DNA of 64,000 bases from Ceratopteris richardii (taxonomy: Eukaryota > Streptophyta > Polypodiopsida > Polypodiales > Pteridaceae). The stretch lies in the NCBI GenBank assembly GCA_020310875.1, contig CM035420.1:189502380-189566379 (forward strand). Reading direction: 5' to 3'. Both the position numbers and the translations under genes were made by a program. Of the stretch, positions 1-11,969 are shown piece by piece. The notes beneath the pieces were generated by a model. That model made no database searches and was not told the DNA's origin. It saw only the letters and a list, made by a program, of their open reading frames with translations. The first letter of the stretch is position 1, and every line of letters starts with the position of its first letter.

Positions 1-1
1 T

Positions 2-2622
2 CCTGAAGAAAACCTAGAGAGAGCAATAGTACCAGCCACACCTTTGATTAGTAATGAATCATATGACTCGGGTCAAGGAGGCTATCCCTCTTATGAGAGC
101 TCTATGATAGAATATGGACAAACGTACGAACCATATGCCTATGACTTGGAACCACAAGATACTTCTTATGGATATGAGCAGGATTATGTGCCAATGATGT
201 ACACAGCTCCGAGAGCAACCATACCACCCTGACCCATGAACAGGCCGCCTGTGCCCAAAGGACCATGCTACAGATGTGGAGGTGATCACTATATCAGAGA
301 ATGTACATTGCCAAACCCACCACCACCACAACGAGTCTGGGAAGGCTACTGTAGTGATTGTGGTAAGGAACATCTTTTCAGAGATTGCCCCAAGAATCCC
401 AACAAGGTTACCTCCAATGTGCAAATCAATGTGATAGAAGTAATAGAATCATCAGGGAGTGATAAGGAATACACTGTGCCATTGAAGGCGATAACAAGAG
501 CAAAAGCTAGAGGGACCCCAGAAAAACTTGAAGAACATAATCAAAGTGACCGAGATATGAACACACATGCACCTCAAACCGTTGAAGATTCGGAAGAGCC
601 TGAGAAAATTATTGTAAGTAAACGGACACAAAGATGGAAGAACCGTAGAGATAGGATAAAAGAAAAGAAGTTACTGCAGAAGAAGGAAAATGAGAAGAGC
701 AAACAAAACCCAAAAGAAGAACAGAAATTTGAAGAAGAAAATAAAAATGGAAAGCATAAAAAAGAAGAGATAGGATCAGTATTAGCAGATCCCATGCCTG
801 AAGAATTAGCCATGTGGATTCAGGCGTACAAGGCACGAATAAGAGCAGGACCAACCATAGAACAACATGAAAGAGAATATCCTAGAGGTGACCTAGAGAA
901 AGAAAGGTTAGAGATATGCAAAAAACTAATTGAAGTAGCTCAACAAACTTTAGAAAAACATGTTCTTCCATTACTGAGTTCACGAATTCCTGAAAAAGAA
1001 TTCCAAGAGTGTGCCACTGCTAAGGATCCGGAGAAACCCAAAGAAAGCGAGACACATAATGGAAATTTCTGCGAAGATAAAAGGGAAGGATCCATTGTTC
1101 CCGAAGTAGAAGGGGAATGGCCTAAAGATTTGTGGGCAAGAGTCCAAGAAGACAGATGGAAGAAAGTGGAAGGAATTGAACCACCCTTTGTAGAACTAGA
1201 AGCAGAAGATGGAATAGAGGGTTCAATACCTGAATTAAACTCAGAAGCAATAATACCAATTGATCCAAGTGACAAAGAAAATGACAGTGTAAAGGTTTTG
1301 CCAAATTACACAGGAGAGTACGAACATAATTCGGAGTTATATTGCATTCCCTCAATAAGGAAAAAAGAACTGAATCCATCAGTCCAAACATCGGATATCA
1401 TACAACATCTCAAAGAGGTAAAAATCCCTTGTACCCTGACATTGGAAGAACTATTGAAGATCAAACCACATTTGAAGGAGAAACTGACCAATCAATTGGA
1501 GATTAAGGCCGAAGAAAAGGAAATGGCTGATGAAGTGAACACAGTAAAAATCCAAGTGGATAAGGTAGGAGATTTTAGTGAGGGAGATGAAGGAAACACT
1601 TGCCCTCCAATTACTTATAGGGGTTATACCACCAAAGCCATCTTAGATTCCGGAGCTGGTGTAGGCATTGCTACTAGAGAAATCTAGGAGAAATGGGGAA
1701 AACCAGCTGTAAGACCAACACGCATGAAGATACAAATGGCAGATGGACACACACAAAGACCCTTGGGATTATTGGAACGAGTAGTTTTTACCACATGCGG
1801 AGTTGAATTTGAACACACCTTAGCAATATGTCAATTTGAAAGGGCGAGCAATTATGAAATGATACTTGGGAGACCTTTCATGAGACAGCTAAGGTTGTGC
1901 AAGATTGGGGAAAAGATGCTCTATATCTACAACATGAAGGAACCACCACGAGAATAAATCTCCACACATATACATATTAAGATGTTCCCCCCTTATAATG
2001 GAATCAAATTCATAAGGAGGAAGACGATCAGTCAATTCACAACATAGGTTCTAGTGACCAATCTTGGATGAACGAGGACACTCATCTATGGATATGCCAA
2101 ACTGCAAAAAAGGAAGAGGATAGGAGAAAGGGATGGCAGCAAAGGCAAGGAGTAGCTAGGTCTGTACAAGATCCAGCTTACATGCCTCAAGGCTTTTTGG
2201 ATGAAGAGTTTGAACCTCACGGATGGATGGAGATTTTAGCGATCCTCGATGTATGTGTAAACGAAGAAGTGATAACTATGAATCAATGCATTGACGAGGA
2301 AGGATATGACGTTAGTTTATATGTGGTAGTCCTTCAGGAGGCTGAAGAAGGAGAAGTGATAGAGAAAGAATGGAAGGAGGACTATGAGAGTATTGAGATG
2401 GAGCAAGAACCAATGGAACTGGAAGATGAAAGTCAACACATAAGGGTCATAGCCAACGAAAACAGACAGGAACTTACACATGAAGAAGAGCTTGAGTTAG
2501 ATAAAGAACCAGAAGGTGAAGAAAACAAGCCACAAGATCAGTTTGAAGTACCGGCCCACTTCAAAAAATATGAAGTAGAAGAGAGAAAAATAGCTATTCA
2601 AATGCCGAAACGAGAAGCATAG
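2..2622 (+). pseudogene. Gypsy copy A: gag C-terminal part and first protease, broken
   Basis: Open at the window edge, so the 5' part of the element lies outside. The reading frame from base 2 matches the middle of the gag-protease protein of copy C (36938-41671) almost codon for codon. It holds two zinc knuckles of the form C-x2-C-x3-H-x4-C (near 268-306 and 350-388), a basic/acidic linker, and a retropepsin with the catalytic triplet DSG in AILDSGAGVG (near 1640-1670) and the flap-side LGRPF (near 1870). The breaks are a TGA at about 231-233 where C has CGA, a TAG at 1685-1687 where C has TGG, a one-base deletion near 1893 in a run of A/G that throws the frame, and a TAG at 2620-2622. In a live element this protein would form the particle and cut the polyprotein; this copy cannot. 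Unlike C, A keeps gag and pol in one frame across the gag-pol boundary (near 2655-2670). Confidence 0.85.
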
Positions 2623-5310
2623 CCAGGAATAGCATATGACAACAAAGAACAGACTAAGAAAATAGTAGTGACCTTAGAAGAAGGAGAGGAACGATGTACT
2701 TTTATAGGACAGGATGTCTCTATGGAGGAAGAACAAGAATTAATACGACTCATAAGAGAATATAGGGATGTCTTTGCCTGGACATATAAGGATTTGAAAG
2801 GAGTAGATCCTTCTATATGTGCTCATAGAATCCCTATGACATCTGAAGCCAAACCTTCTAAACAAAGACCGTATACATACAATGATGTGTACTCAGCAAA
2901 GATAAAGGAAGAGATAGATAATTTGTTAGATGCTGGGTTCATTTATGAGATCGAACACACGGAATGGGTGTGGCCTTTGGTGGTTGTACCGAAAAAGAAT
3001 GGCAAGTTAAGAGTATGCATAAATCTGAAGAAAGTAAATACTGCGACCATAAGGGATAGTTACCCATTACCCATTACGGATCATCTTTTGGAAAGAGTTG
3101 CAGGGAAGGAAGTGTATAGTTTTTTGGATGGCTTTTCAAGGTATAATCAGGTAGCCATTGCTCTTGAGGACCAACGCAAAACATCTTTTGCAACTGAATG
3201 GGGATTATACACCTTCAGAGTCATGCCTTTTGGTCTGACTAATGCCCCAGCCACCTTCCAAAGATTGATGTGTCATGTATTCAAGGAGATCCTAAGAAAG
3301 AGTATGGAGGTATACGTGGACGATCTATGTACTTATTCAGCTATACGATCAGAGCATATCCCTGAATTAGGAAAGATCTTTGCCAAATGTCGACAATATA
3401 GAGTATGCCTCAACCCAGAAAAATGTGCCTTCATGGTTCGCCAAGGAAAGATATTGGGACATATTGTCTCTAAAAATGGAATCTCAACAGATGAAGACAA
3501 AATTAAAGTAATTCTGGATTTGCCGAGACCAAAGACTGCTAAAGAAGTACAAGCATTTATGGGACATTGCGGTTACTACCGAAGGTTTATACATATGTAT
3601 GCCATAATTTCTAGACCTCTTTATGCATTATTGACACAATTTAACTTGACCGAGGAATGTGAAAAAGCCTTTAATGAATTAAAGAGTCGATTGAGTTCAA
3701 CCCCAATCCTTCGAGTACCTAATTGGAATAAGCCATTTCACATTCATGTGGATGCATCCAAGTTTGCCATTGGTTGCATCTTAGCTCAACCTGCAGCTAC
3801 AAGAAAGCTAGACCACCCTATAGCCTATGCCAGTAGACAATTAAATCAAGCGGAGCGCAATTATACCACAACTGAGAGAGAAGGCCTAGGGATGGTGTAC
3901 GCAGTGAAAAAGTTCAAACATTACCTATTGGCAAACAAATTCAAATTCTTCATTGATCATCAAGCCCTACTGTAGTTAGTCAATAAACCTTGCAATACAT
4001 GAAGACTAGTACGATGGTTTTTATTGCTAATGGAATTTGATTTTGAGGTAGTAGTCAAGAAAGGAAACAGCCACATAAGAGTAGATCACTTATCGAGAAT
4101 GACACATGGAGAACCACCCATTGGAGTACCCGATGATTTGCCAGATACGTACCTCTTTAACCTGGAAGTATGTCCCCAATGGGCAGAAAAGTTGATCCCT
4201 ATACTCATGCATGGACCTAAAGATGGGATCACACCAAACCGAATTCAAGACCTATGGAAGACTAAAAACCTTCATATCATTGCTGGAAGTTTGTATCACC
4301 AAGATTCAAGTGGATTACTCTTGGATGTGTAGAAGAAGAGGAACAGGAAATGTGGCTTCAGAAAGCACATGTAAATCAATGGAAAACTCATCTAAATGCG
4401 AACGGAACATGGCAAACACTAAGGAGATTGGGCATATATTGGCCAACCATGCAGAGGGATGCGCATAACTATGTATCAGCCTGCCAAACCTGTCAAGAAC
4501 AAAATCTAGAAGAGAACTCTACGTTATGCTACTCCACTGTAGCACCGAGATGGAGCATGCCTCTGGTAAAATTCTTAAAGACCCAAGAATACCCAGAAGG
4601 AGCCACTTCAGCAAGGAAACGTGCACTTGTAGAACAGAGCAAGGGATTATGCCATTATAGGAAAACAACTTTTCAAGCGAGGGAGAGATAATCAATTACG
4701 ATTGTGCATTCATGAAGACGAATATCTTGCTGTTTTAGAGATGGCACATATAGGAGCTGCAGGAGGACATTTCTCTGCAGATAAAACAGTAAAAATGATC
4801 CTCTTTGCTGGAATGTGGTGGCCAACTCTACATCAAGATGCCGTAACATATGTGCAACGATGTGATACTTGTCAATGAACAAAATATCCAATTAGAAGAG
4901 ATGAGATGCCATTGAGACCCATGATGAGTGCCAGAGCTTTTACGAAATGGGGAATAGACTTCATAGGACCTATTAGCCCACCATCGAAGGGATCCCATGC
5001 CGAGTACATAATTGTAGCAATTGACTACCTGACCAAATGGGTTGAAGCTAAAGCAACCAAGAAAAATGACGCAAGAACTACGGCCAAGTTTCTCTTTGAG
5101 AACGTTTTCACTAGATTTGGACTACCGATAGAAATTGTGAGTGATAGAGGTACGCACTTTGTGAATGAAGTTATAGAAGCCTTACTGAATGAATTCTTGG
5201 TAATTCATAAGAAATCAGCTCCTTATCACCCACAAGCCAATGGACAAGCCGAAAGTTCGAATAAAATCTTGTGTACAATTCTCACAAAAATTGTTAACAA
5301 TGGAGAATGA
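2623..5310 (+). pseudogene. Gypsy copy A: reverse transcriptase, RNase H and integrase, broken
   Basis: Continues copy A. RT carries the YVDD catalytic box (near 3310-3325) and the [13 protein letters not shown] segment before it. RNase H begins near 3750 with HVDASKFAIG. The integrase region has two zinc-binding modules (near 4370-4490 and 4740-4880) followed by the catalytic core with GIDFIGP, SDRGTHF and NGQAES. Breaks: TAG at 3973-3975 (C has TAC), TGA near 4001, a frameshift near 4325, another near 4640, and a TGA near 4875. Similarity to copy C stops at about 5310, just after the third catalytic residue, so the integrase C-terminus, second protease, third ORF and 3' LTR are gone. The element is a 3'-truncated relic, closer to C than to B or D. 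Confidence 0.85.
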
Positions 5311-6830
5311 GATAAAAATGTTCTCTATGCAATAACATTTAAGCCCAAGAGCACATACACAAGTGTACAAAATACCACAATGACTAGTGCAGTCAACCTC
5401 CTCTGTGCAAGTCCTTCACCTTGTCCAATAGCTTGCCTTTGTGCACACCTTGGACTCAAGCTTCCAATGAGGTTCAAGGAAAGGTCACTCTCTGTTGTTG
5501 TGCAGCACCTCCTTGATGGTCCTTTGTTCCACCTTGGTTTCTCTCCTAGTTGCTCTTTGCACATTGTCTCTACAGACTTCTTAGCACACTTTGTCACTCT
5601 CATTACACACCTTGCTTCTCTACACATGTACTATTCAAGTGTCTTGCTCTCTCTTGCTCCTTCGTCTAATTCCTTAGTCCAAGAATTGATAATGCCTTTG
5701 GTTGTGTGTCTCCTCTTCTTACGCACGTCGCTTCAACAACTAGTGTATCTTAGTGCTCACTTTGATGTCCCAAGAATCACTTCATGTGTAAAGCCAACAA
5801 CTCCCTATTTTGTACTGTGGTGACTTTATGAGAAACAAATTTTAAATGGGTGGCCACTCATAAACTTTTGGGTACCACTTTCACTTCATATCTTTTCCAC
5901 TTTTGATCTTTATTTCTCCAAATTATTGCATAAGGGAGGGTCCACCTAAACCTTACAAAACACTTCAAAAGCCTTAAAAACCCTTCAAAAAGACCATTTT
6001 GCAACTTACATTTAACTTTTTTTGCAAAGCCATTGCGATCAACCTGTTTGCACACTACTTGTGGACCCATGTTCTTGGCCACTTCTACACCACCTATGCA
6101 CTAATTTGAACTTTGTGCACCACTTGTGCATCACTTCCAAAGTCACTACTTTGACTAGATCAAGAGTTGCTCACCACCTAATGGACTCTCCATCACGGAG
6201 AGCGAACAACCAAACCATGAGAAAAGATGTGCCACCTCCACATCAAATTGGGTAGAACCTTCAAAAGAACATAAGAGCATTCAAGTAGGAGAAGGAAAGG
6301 ACAACTACAATGAAACAACAAAATTGGACACCAGAGTAGTGAAAATGGATGAAGAAGTAGGATTGGTTGGAGGGGTAAGAAGGAAAGGTTAGGGAGGGTT
6401 AAGGGGTTAATGAGGAAAAGGGAGGGTTAAGGGGTTAATGAGGAAAAGGGAGGGAGGAGGGAGGGTGAGGGTTCGGGATAGGTTTAGGTCTAAAGGAAGG
6501 GACATGGAATATGATTTTGGACTAATGATAGTGAAAAAATGCCACAATGTAGAAGATACTAGTGATCCATATTCAAAGGTGCAAAAACACTAGAGAATAA
6601 AAAGGACAAGACATACTAAGTCCCCAGATTATATAAAGATAATGCATGATGACAAAAAGGAAAAGACATACTATGCACAATCCATTCATGCCCAAACAAT
6701 CAAGGATCCTTTGATGTGGGAATTTATGAGATAAGCTATTAAACACCAGAAGCCATAAGGATGTATGTTGAAGACGTGGGATGATGCACATTCCTCTTCC
6801 TAAAATTTATCATGGTGACTATTCTTATGA
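5311..6830. other. Unassigned non-coding stretch
   Basis: About 1.5 kb between the broken integrase of copy A and the gag relic E. I recognise no coding domain, LTR end, primer-binding site or RNA gene. The longest open frame (about 147 codons, from 5380) is rich in Leu, Ser, Cys and His with no motif and looks like chance. Part of it could be leader or LTR of relic E, but no terminal repeat pair supports that. Confidence 0.5.
6393..6448 (+). repeat. G-rich 28-bp tandem duplication
   Basis: Two identical 28-bp units (6393-6420 and 6421-6448) beginning GGAGGGTTAAGGGG, inside a purine-rich tract at about 6370-6475 with many GGG runs. The tract could form a G-quadruplex on the + strand. It resembles telomere repeat only loosely (GGGTTA within it) and is not a TTTAGGG array. 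Confidence 0.8.
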
Positions 6831-8838
6831 AGGAAAAAACACTCTTTAAAAATGGTGTGCCCATCATGATGGCAACTCTAGTAGCTTCTACTGATTCACA
6901 ATCTATTCAACAAGTCCAAGGACCTAAAATGGAAATTCTTTTACCCTTAGAGGTTTTTAATTACAAGAGAAATATGTAAAATGATCATAGTGATATGTGA
7001 CTCCATGAGATTTAGTTTCATCAATTGATTAGAGCCAAGTAGGTGGATGATCTATTCACTCAGTACCATGCACCTGGTATGACAATGCAAGGATCTACAT
7101 TGGCATGGTTGCAAGTGTTTTGCATAAATGAAATTCAAATTCGTTATTTTTTTTAAAGGAAGTTTGGCATGAGGCCTAATCTCCTAGATATGCTTGAACT
7201 GATTGAAAATACAAGTGGAGGTCAGATTAGTACCCATGGGACCCCTCGTATCCCACAAAGTAGGGGTTAGATGCATGACATGACTGAGAATATGGGGAAA
7301 GGATGGCCTTAAGACTAAACAAGGAGAGTGGTTGGTGAGCTTGACCACTGAAGGCTTGGTTTCATAGGCCCGGAGGCTGCTAACAATCAATGCCCAAAGG
7401 TTGTAATTAGAGAAAAAATTTTATCTTTTCGTGGAAGGCCATCTTGGAATGGAAGACAAGGAGGTATTCATCATATTTGGAGGTTGAAATCTTGCCCCCA
7501 ACCCCAAAGATGATGAGTTAAACCGACCCACTAGATGTGCATGGATGAAGTTCAAAGTCTTCATGATCTCCTAGAATTGATCGTCATTGAATATGCACTA
7601 GCATGCGAAATATTTGGCACTTAGGATGAGATCATGAACTTCAAGAAAATTTCTACCAAATTAATCAAAGAAGTGCCTAGAAGATTCAAAAAGTATGTGG
7701 CACACTACCAAAAGGTTCCTTTAGATGAAAAATTAGAGTTTTTTCATCACTCACACCCACTACCCCATGGAGCATATTATCAGATGCGTCCTAGACCACC
7801 TTCTTGGACTAGGTGCACACATGTGGATATCAAGGGATGGATAGAGGGAAATCCCCTTAGAAATAGGTACACACAAAAGCCATCATGAATTAGAGTCATC
7901 CACATGATGATGAAAGTACCTATTCAAATCCCATGGCTTGAAGGCCCATATACAAACCTCCTCTAGTTACTCAACAACCACAATAATTACTACAAAAATA
8001 GGAATCAATATACCATCCCCCTCTACTAGTGAATGCACTCATTGTTTCAAATGTATCTGAACACACTTATCTCATGCCTACCCTAGTCACTTGGACAAAG
8101 AAATGAAAATGATACCCATTAACATAATGACATCAGTGCCATCAAGCAATGATTTGGATCTAGAAATAGCCTTTACAAGAACTCAACCTAGAGAGCATGC
8201 AACACAAGTAGATCTAAAAGAGCTCTCATGAACTCATATCAAATGCAAAAACTAAAACCCAATGTTACAAGAGGAAAGAGGAGAAATACTTGGAAGTATC
8301 AACGTGAAAATGTGATGACAAAGGAAACAGACTAAGGGGCTAGAATGCCAAATCTGGCAATTGTTAGAAGCAAATAGAAGGGCGTGATGCACACTGAGAA
8401 AGAAAGAGAATCCAAAATAATACACAATGAAGAATCAAGGCTGGAGCCTATCCCCAATGAGCCCACCACCATCATCAAACTAGGGATTCAAATAACTTCT
8501 TACAAGCATATCATGCTCACATTAAAGAAGGATCATCTATAGAACAACAAGAAAAATGCTCCCCTCGAGGAGACCAAAGATAGATTGGCTAGATCTATGT
8601 ACACATACAATAGACATTAGCCAACAACCAATAGAGAAGGTCCCTCAAGTGCTTTGTCCAACAAGAATTCTTAAATACCTATGACAAAAGCTCATCATAA
8701 AACTAGGCATAGAGTAAGTGGTCAAAATAAAAGGAACCACACCAAGGATCATATCAGACCAATACATGCTAGGAATACAATATGTATGGATTCTTGGTGC
8801 AAACTTCAGTAAAGAACAATGCAACATTTGGGATCAAG
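6831..8838 (+). pseudogene. Gypsy relic E: eroded gag
   Basis: A heavily decayed gag, recognised by short blocks matching copy B. Near 7030-7125 a frame reads LIRAK, a stop, VDDLFTQYH, then STLAW, matching the B gag core (LRAEQVEDLFTQYN, TTLTWF). Near 8255-8320 the basic block RNTWKYQRE matches B's RAWKDSRER. Near 8495-8580 AYHAHIKEGSSIEQQEKCSPR matches B's AYQARIQEGPTITDHEKCYPR. An open frame at 7634-7888 (84 codons) lies between these blocks; I could not match it. Stops and frameshifts interrupt every block. The relic ends where a copia LTR begins at 8839. It belongs to the B/D branch rather than the A/C branch. I found no LTR for it. Confidence 0.65.
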
Positions 8839-9240
8839 TGTTATCGTTAGTGTCCATGTGAAAGGCCAAATGGCCACTGGACACTTCTTTGTATATGTTC
8901 TTTAATAAAACATATAGTGGCCTGGTCAGTCATAGACTTTAAGTTCGACCGCATTTGTAACACCTAAGAAGTCTATGCTCGTGCTCCTTGTGTACTGCGT
9001 TTTCTGCATATTCTATAGCCTCTATGTGGAGTATCATGTGCAGCCCTAGGAGCTCAGTTTTCTACTCCGAGGATATCATCATGGAGCTCTTGAGAATTTG
9101 AGAGTGCACTGTGGTGCATCGCCATCAAAATACTTCACGGGCATTAGAGCATTTTGACGCAAAAGATTTGTTCCTTTTGTGTGAGTGAAATGAGCACCCG
9201 CCCAAGGCTTTCTCCAAGGCTTATGACTAAGGCAGCGACC

Positions 9241-9380
9241 AAGGCGTAGACCTTGGCATACCTTGTCATCTGAGTCACTAAAGTCACCATTGGCATCGTT
9301 GGCCACGTGCAAGGCATAGACCTTGGCATACTTTGTCATCAAGGTCACCGAAGTCACCTTCGGCACCGTTGGCTATGCGC
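9241..9380 (+). repeat. 70-bp tandem duplication
   Basis: Two diverged copies, 9241-9310 and 9311-9380, each starting AAGGC(G/A)TAGACCTTGGCATA and containing GTCACC and GCA(T/C)CGTTGGC. It lies just upstream of the 5S-like segment in the LTR-like block. No coding role is seen. Confidence 0.8.
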
Positions 9381-9412
9381 GAGGGAAGACCTCAACGATC
9401 AAGGAAGATAGA

Positions 9413-9501
9413 GGTTCCCGGTACTTCTCAAGAGGTCACCCATCCTAGTACTGTTCCCCCCCGAGCTCGCTTAACCGTGGAAATCTCTTGCCACTAAGCT
9501 A
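9413..9501 (-). repeat. 5S rRNA-derived segment with tRNA-like A box (antisense)
   Basis: The minus strand at about 9420-9476 matches the 3' two thirds of plant 5S rRNA. It keeps the internal control region: GTTAAGCGAGCTCGGGG (A-box/intermediate part) and GGATGGGTGACCTC (C-box part). The 5' third of 5S is absent. In its place the minus strand has TAGCTTAGTGG at 9491-9501, which fits the tRNA A-box consensus TRGYNNANNGG. I see no tRNA B box. This could be a 5S-derived SINE, a Cassandra-like terminal repeat, or a 5S fragment captured by the copia LTR. It is not a functional 5S gene: it is incomplete and diverged. Confidence 0.7.
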
Positions 9502-10429
9502 CACTCTTGTGGTGTCTGATGAAGGGGAAAGACTAAAGTTAGCATTACCTTGAACATGTTTTGGTCCCTCAAAGCTTCATTCTTTGCTTTCAAAACCTGT
9601 TTTTGAAGCATTTTTGGGGTGTCTCTTGGAGCCATTTTGGAGTACTTTCACACATAGTTCTCTCCACACAGATCCAAGAACATCAAGAAAAGTGTTCTTT
9701 GTACTTCTTTGATAATAAATATAAACAGTTGGGGTTGTTTTTTCAGCCGCACTCATAAAACTACATGTTTCTCGAAAGGTTTTCAGTTTTGGTGGGAGCA
9801 GCCGTTACAAATTTATGTAGGTTTTTGAGCCTAAAACATCAAAGTTGACAGACACTTGTAGGTGTTGTTGCCTAGTTTTTGGGTTGTGCATTCAGCCTTT
9901 TAGTGTCATTTTACTGCATATATTGAGCACATACACACCATGTATGCTTTTGTGGATACCACTTGTGTACGTCCATGTGGTCATTGATATAGCGGTTATG
10001 TTTTTTGCATAAAGCCTTTTACATTTGATAAAGAGGGTCATGGTGAGGTTTTCTTAACTGGGAGACACCCAGATGTCGGGATCTCTTTGGTGATGTAGGT
10101 GGAAGACTTACCCAGCCTTGCCATAGGAGATGTATGATAGTTATTCATATGTGCTCGATAAGCCTAGTTGGCTTCTATTGGGTAACTGATTATATGCAGT
10201 GGAGTCAGTGATTCAATATGCAGGTAAACATGTCAGTACTTGTAATTTTATGATATTTTGACATTAGTCATATGTTATTTTTGTAGAGGATACTCTGGCA
10301 AAATTTTTCCAGATTTTTAGCTTTGTCAACTATACAGTGGTCAATTTACTCCTTGATACACTTATTCGTTGGTGTTTGGACTCTTCTAGATCCATTATCA
10401 TTCTATTTAGTTCTCTATCATCATTGCAT

Positions 10430-10581
10430 CAGAGGTCTCAGGCACATCTGGTGGATCAGGGTCTAGTGCCAATGTTCTGAGGAGGAGCTATAACTTGCAG
10501 GGCAAAGACCATTTTGAGATCCAAAAAATTTATGGCACAAACTTTGCTCTAGATTACTTACATTTCCACCTAGTTGCTTGT
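10430..10581 (+). pseudogene. Possible start of a copia gag, truncated
   Basis: A frame here reads a Ser/Gly-rich start (SEVSGTSGGSGS) followed by YNLQGKDHFEIQKIYGTNFAL. This resembles the beginning of copia gag, where a (K/N)LxGTN(F/Y)xxW segment is usual. It would follow the LTR block at 8839 in the right order and strand. It stops where the inverted LTR piece begins at 10582. Too little remains for certainty. Confidence 0.35.
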
Positions 10582-10883
10582 ACTTGATGAAGTATCTCGA
10601 TGGTGATGCACCACATTGGACTCTCCTTCTCGAGAGCTCCACGACGATATCCTCGGAGTAGAAACTGAGCTCCTAGGGCTACACATGATACTTAGCATAG
10701 AGGTTGTAGAATACATAGAAAACATGATACACATGGAGCATGAACATAGACTTCTTAGGTGTTACAAATGCGATCGAACTTACAGTCTATGACTGACCAG
10801 GTCACTATATGTTTTATAAAAGACCATACACAAAGAAGTGTCCGGTGGCCATTTGGCCTTTCACATGGACACTAACAGTAACA
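10582..10883 (-). mobile_element. Copia LTR fragment, minus strand (inverted copy of 8839-9140)
   Basis: Reverse complement of about 300 bp of the LTR start at 8839. On the minus strand it begins TGTTACTGTTAGTGTCC at 10883, directly after the polypurine tract, so it is the first part of a 3' LTR whose remainder is lost at 10582. With the 8839 copy it forms a large inverted repeat of about 300-bp arms around a 1.4-kb centre. Confidence 0.8.
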
Positions 10884-11340
10884 ATCTCCCACTAAAGGCC
10901 AATATGGCCAAAGTAAAAATGAGAAAAAAAATAAAGAATGATAAAGAATACCTGAGTGTAAGTATACAAACTATACCTCTCACCTGATGGGCATGTTACA
11001 CAATATACAAGTGATTGTGTAAGATCATGAATCAAGTAAGCCCCATCAAGTGACAACAGTGTCGAAAGCTATCCTACGGTAGAGCTTTAGTCAAAGCATA
11101 TGCAGCATTATCTCGAGTGTGAACCTTCTCAAGAATAATGTGCTCAGTGGCTAAGCAATCTCTAATTAAGTGATATCTCACCTCAATGTGCTTGGTCTTT
11201 GCATGATAAATTGGATTCTTAGCCAAAGCAATGGCACTCTAACTATCACTGAGCAAATGAGGTACATGATGAGGTAAACCCATATCACAAGCAAGACGAG
11301 AAATCCACAATGCTTCCTTACATGCCTCACTTGCTACGAC
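10884..11340 (-). pseudogene. Copia RNase H C-terminus and polypurine tract, minus strand
   Basis: Read on the minus strand, 11340 down to about 11080 encodes the end of a copia polyprotein. It has KEALWISRL, then an SAIALAKNP block, HAKTKHIEVRYHLIRD and, further on, a DNAAYALTKALP-like end. These are the hallmark motifs of copia RNase H. The tract AGTGGGAGAT at 10884-10893 (minus strand) is the plus-strand primer just before the LTR. At least one in-frame stop is present. The gene is cut at 11340 by the CACTA insertion, so the upstream RT, integrase and gag are not next to it. Confidence 0.75.
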
Positions 11341-11640
11341 CACTACAGGAATACGGACGCATAGTGACAGTTAAGGTGACACAATTTTGTCGCTATAAAA
11401 TTATAAAAAGCATCACAAGAAGCGTCGAGCACAGACCATTGGTTAAACGACGAGCAATATGATATTTTTATCAACGTGTGGCATGAAGGGATGTGCGACG
11501 CTCACATTGAGTGTCGCTAAAGCAAAGATTTAAAAAAGCATCACATCAACGATGGTAATTAACATCGCTTATGCCACGCCAATTGCAGTGCTTTTTACGA
11601 TGCTTTACCATCGCTTAGATGACTTTTTTAAGATAAAAAT
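11341..11640 (+). repeat. CACTA left terminus and subterminal repeats
   Basis: The terminal sequence CACTACAGGAATACGGACGC is followed by repeated short motifs: GCATCAC (11412, 11539), GCGTCGAGC, ACGACGAGC, GCGACGCTCAC, GTGTCGCTAAAGC, GATGCTTTACCATCGC. In studied CACTA elements such motifs bind the element's accessory protein. That role is inferred by analogy. Confidence 0.75.
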
Positions 11641-11900
11641 TAAAAAATTGGAGGCTCTTCACTCGGAATCTTCATGCATATGATCGAAGAGCTCTCCAAC
11701 ATTCGCAATTGCGCTGCGCTTACGAGCTAAAACAATCGATTGTAGAATTGTTGTTTTGTCTAATATCTATCTTATTGACTCTCTCTGTCTCTGTTTCTCT
11801 CTTTCTACCTCTTTCTCTCTTTGAATTATCTCTCGCTCTCTCTCTATTGCATGTTATTCAAGAAGCTAACCAAGAAAAAAATATGGCTAACTATTGTAAG
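11640..11900 (+). promoter_or_regulatory. Probable 5' leader with pyrimidine tract and first tiny exon
   Basis: A CT-rich tract (11778-11850) precedes an ATG at 11883. The 13-base coding piece 11883-11895 is followed by a strong donor (GTAAGT at 11896). Its end phase (one base into a codon) matches the phase of the acceptor at 14154, which supports it as exon 1 of the SET-domain gene. No clear TATA box was identified. Confidence 0.4.
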
Positions 11901-11969
11901 TACAATTTCCATTCTTTGTACATCATTTGAATTGTGTTATTTTCATTAGTTAGCATACTCATACTTATT

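Larger units (their letters stand above)
8839..10190 (+). mobile_element. Copia-type LTR block, + orientation (right end uncertain)
   Basis: Starts with TGTTATCGTTAGTG at 8839. The first ~300 bp are repeated in inverse orientation at 10582-10883, where the same sequence directly follows a polypurine tract and copia RNase H coding. That identifies it as the start of a copia LTR. A possible polyadenylation signal (AATAAA) lies near 9715. The right end was not located: no clear CA end plus initiator tRNA-Met primer site is visible, although a gag-like frame begins near 10,430. The block carries a 70-bp tandem duplication and an antisense 5S-derived piece, which may be later insertions. Confidence 0.55.

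Noticed and set aside
5380..5823. 147-codon ORF as a host gene
   Set aside because: No motif and a composition like chance (Leu/Ser/Cys/His); it lies between two transposon relics.
6370..6475. Telomeric repeat remnant
   Set aside because: The GGGTTA strings are part of a 28-bp duplication and not of a regular TTTAGGG array.
7634..7888. 84-codon ORF as a separate small gene
   Set aside because: It lies within the decayed gag relic E between blocks that match copy B; no independent support.
9413..9501. A functional 5S rRNA gene
   Set aside because: The 5' third is missing and the remainder is diverged; it is a derived fragment in a repeat.
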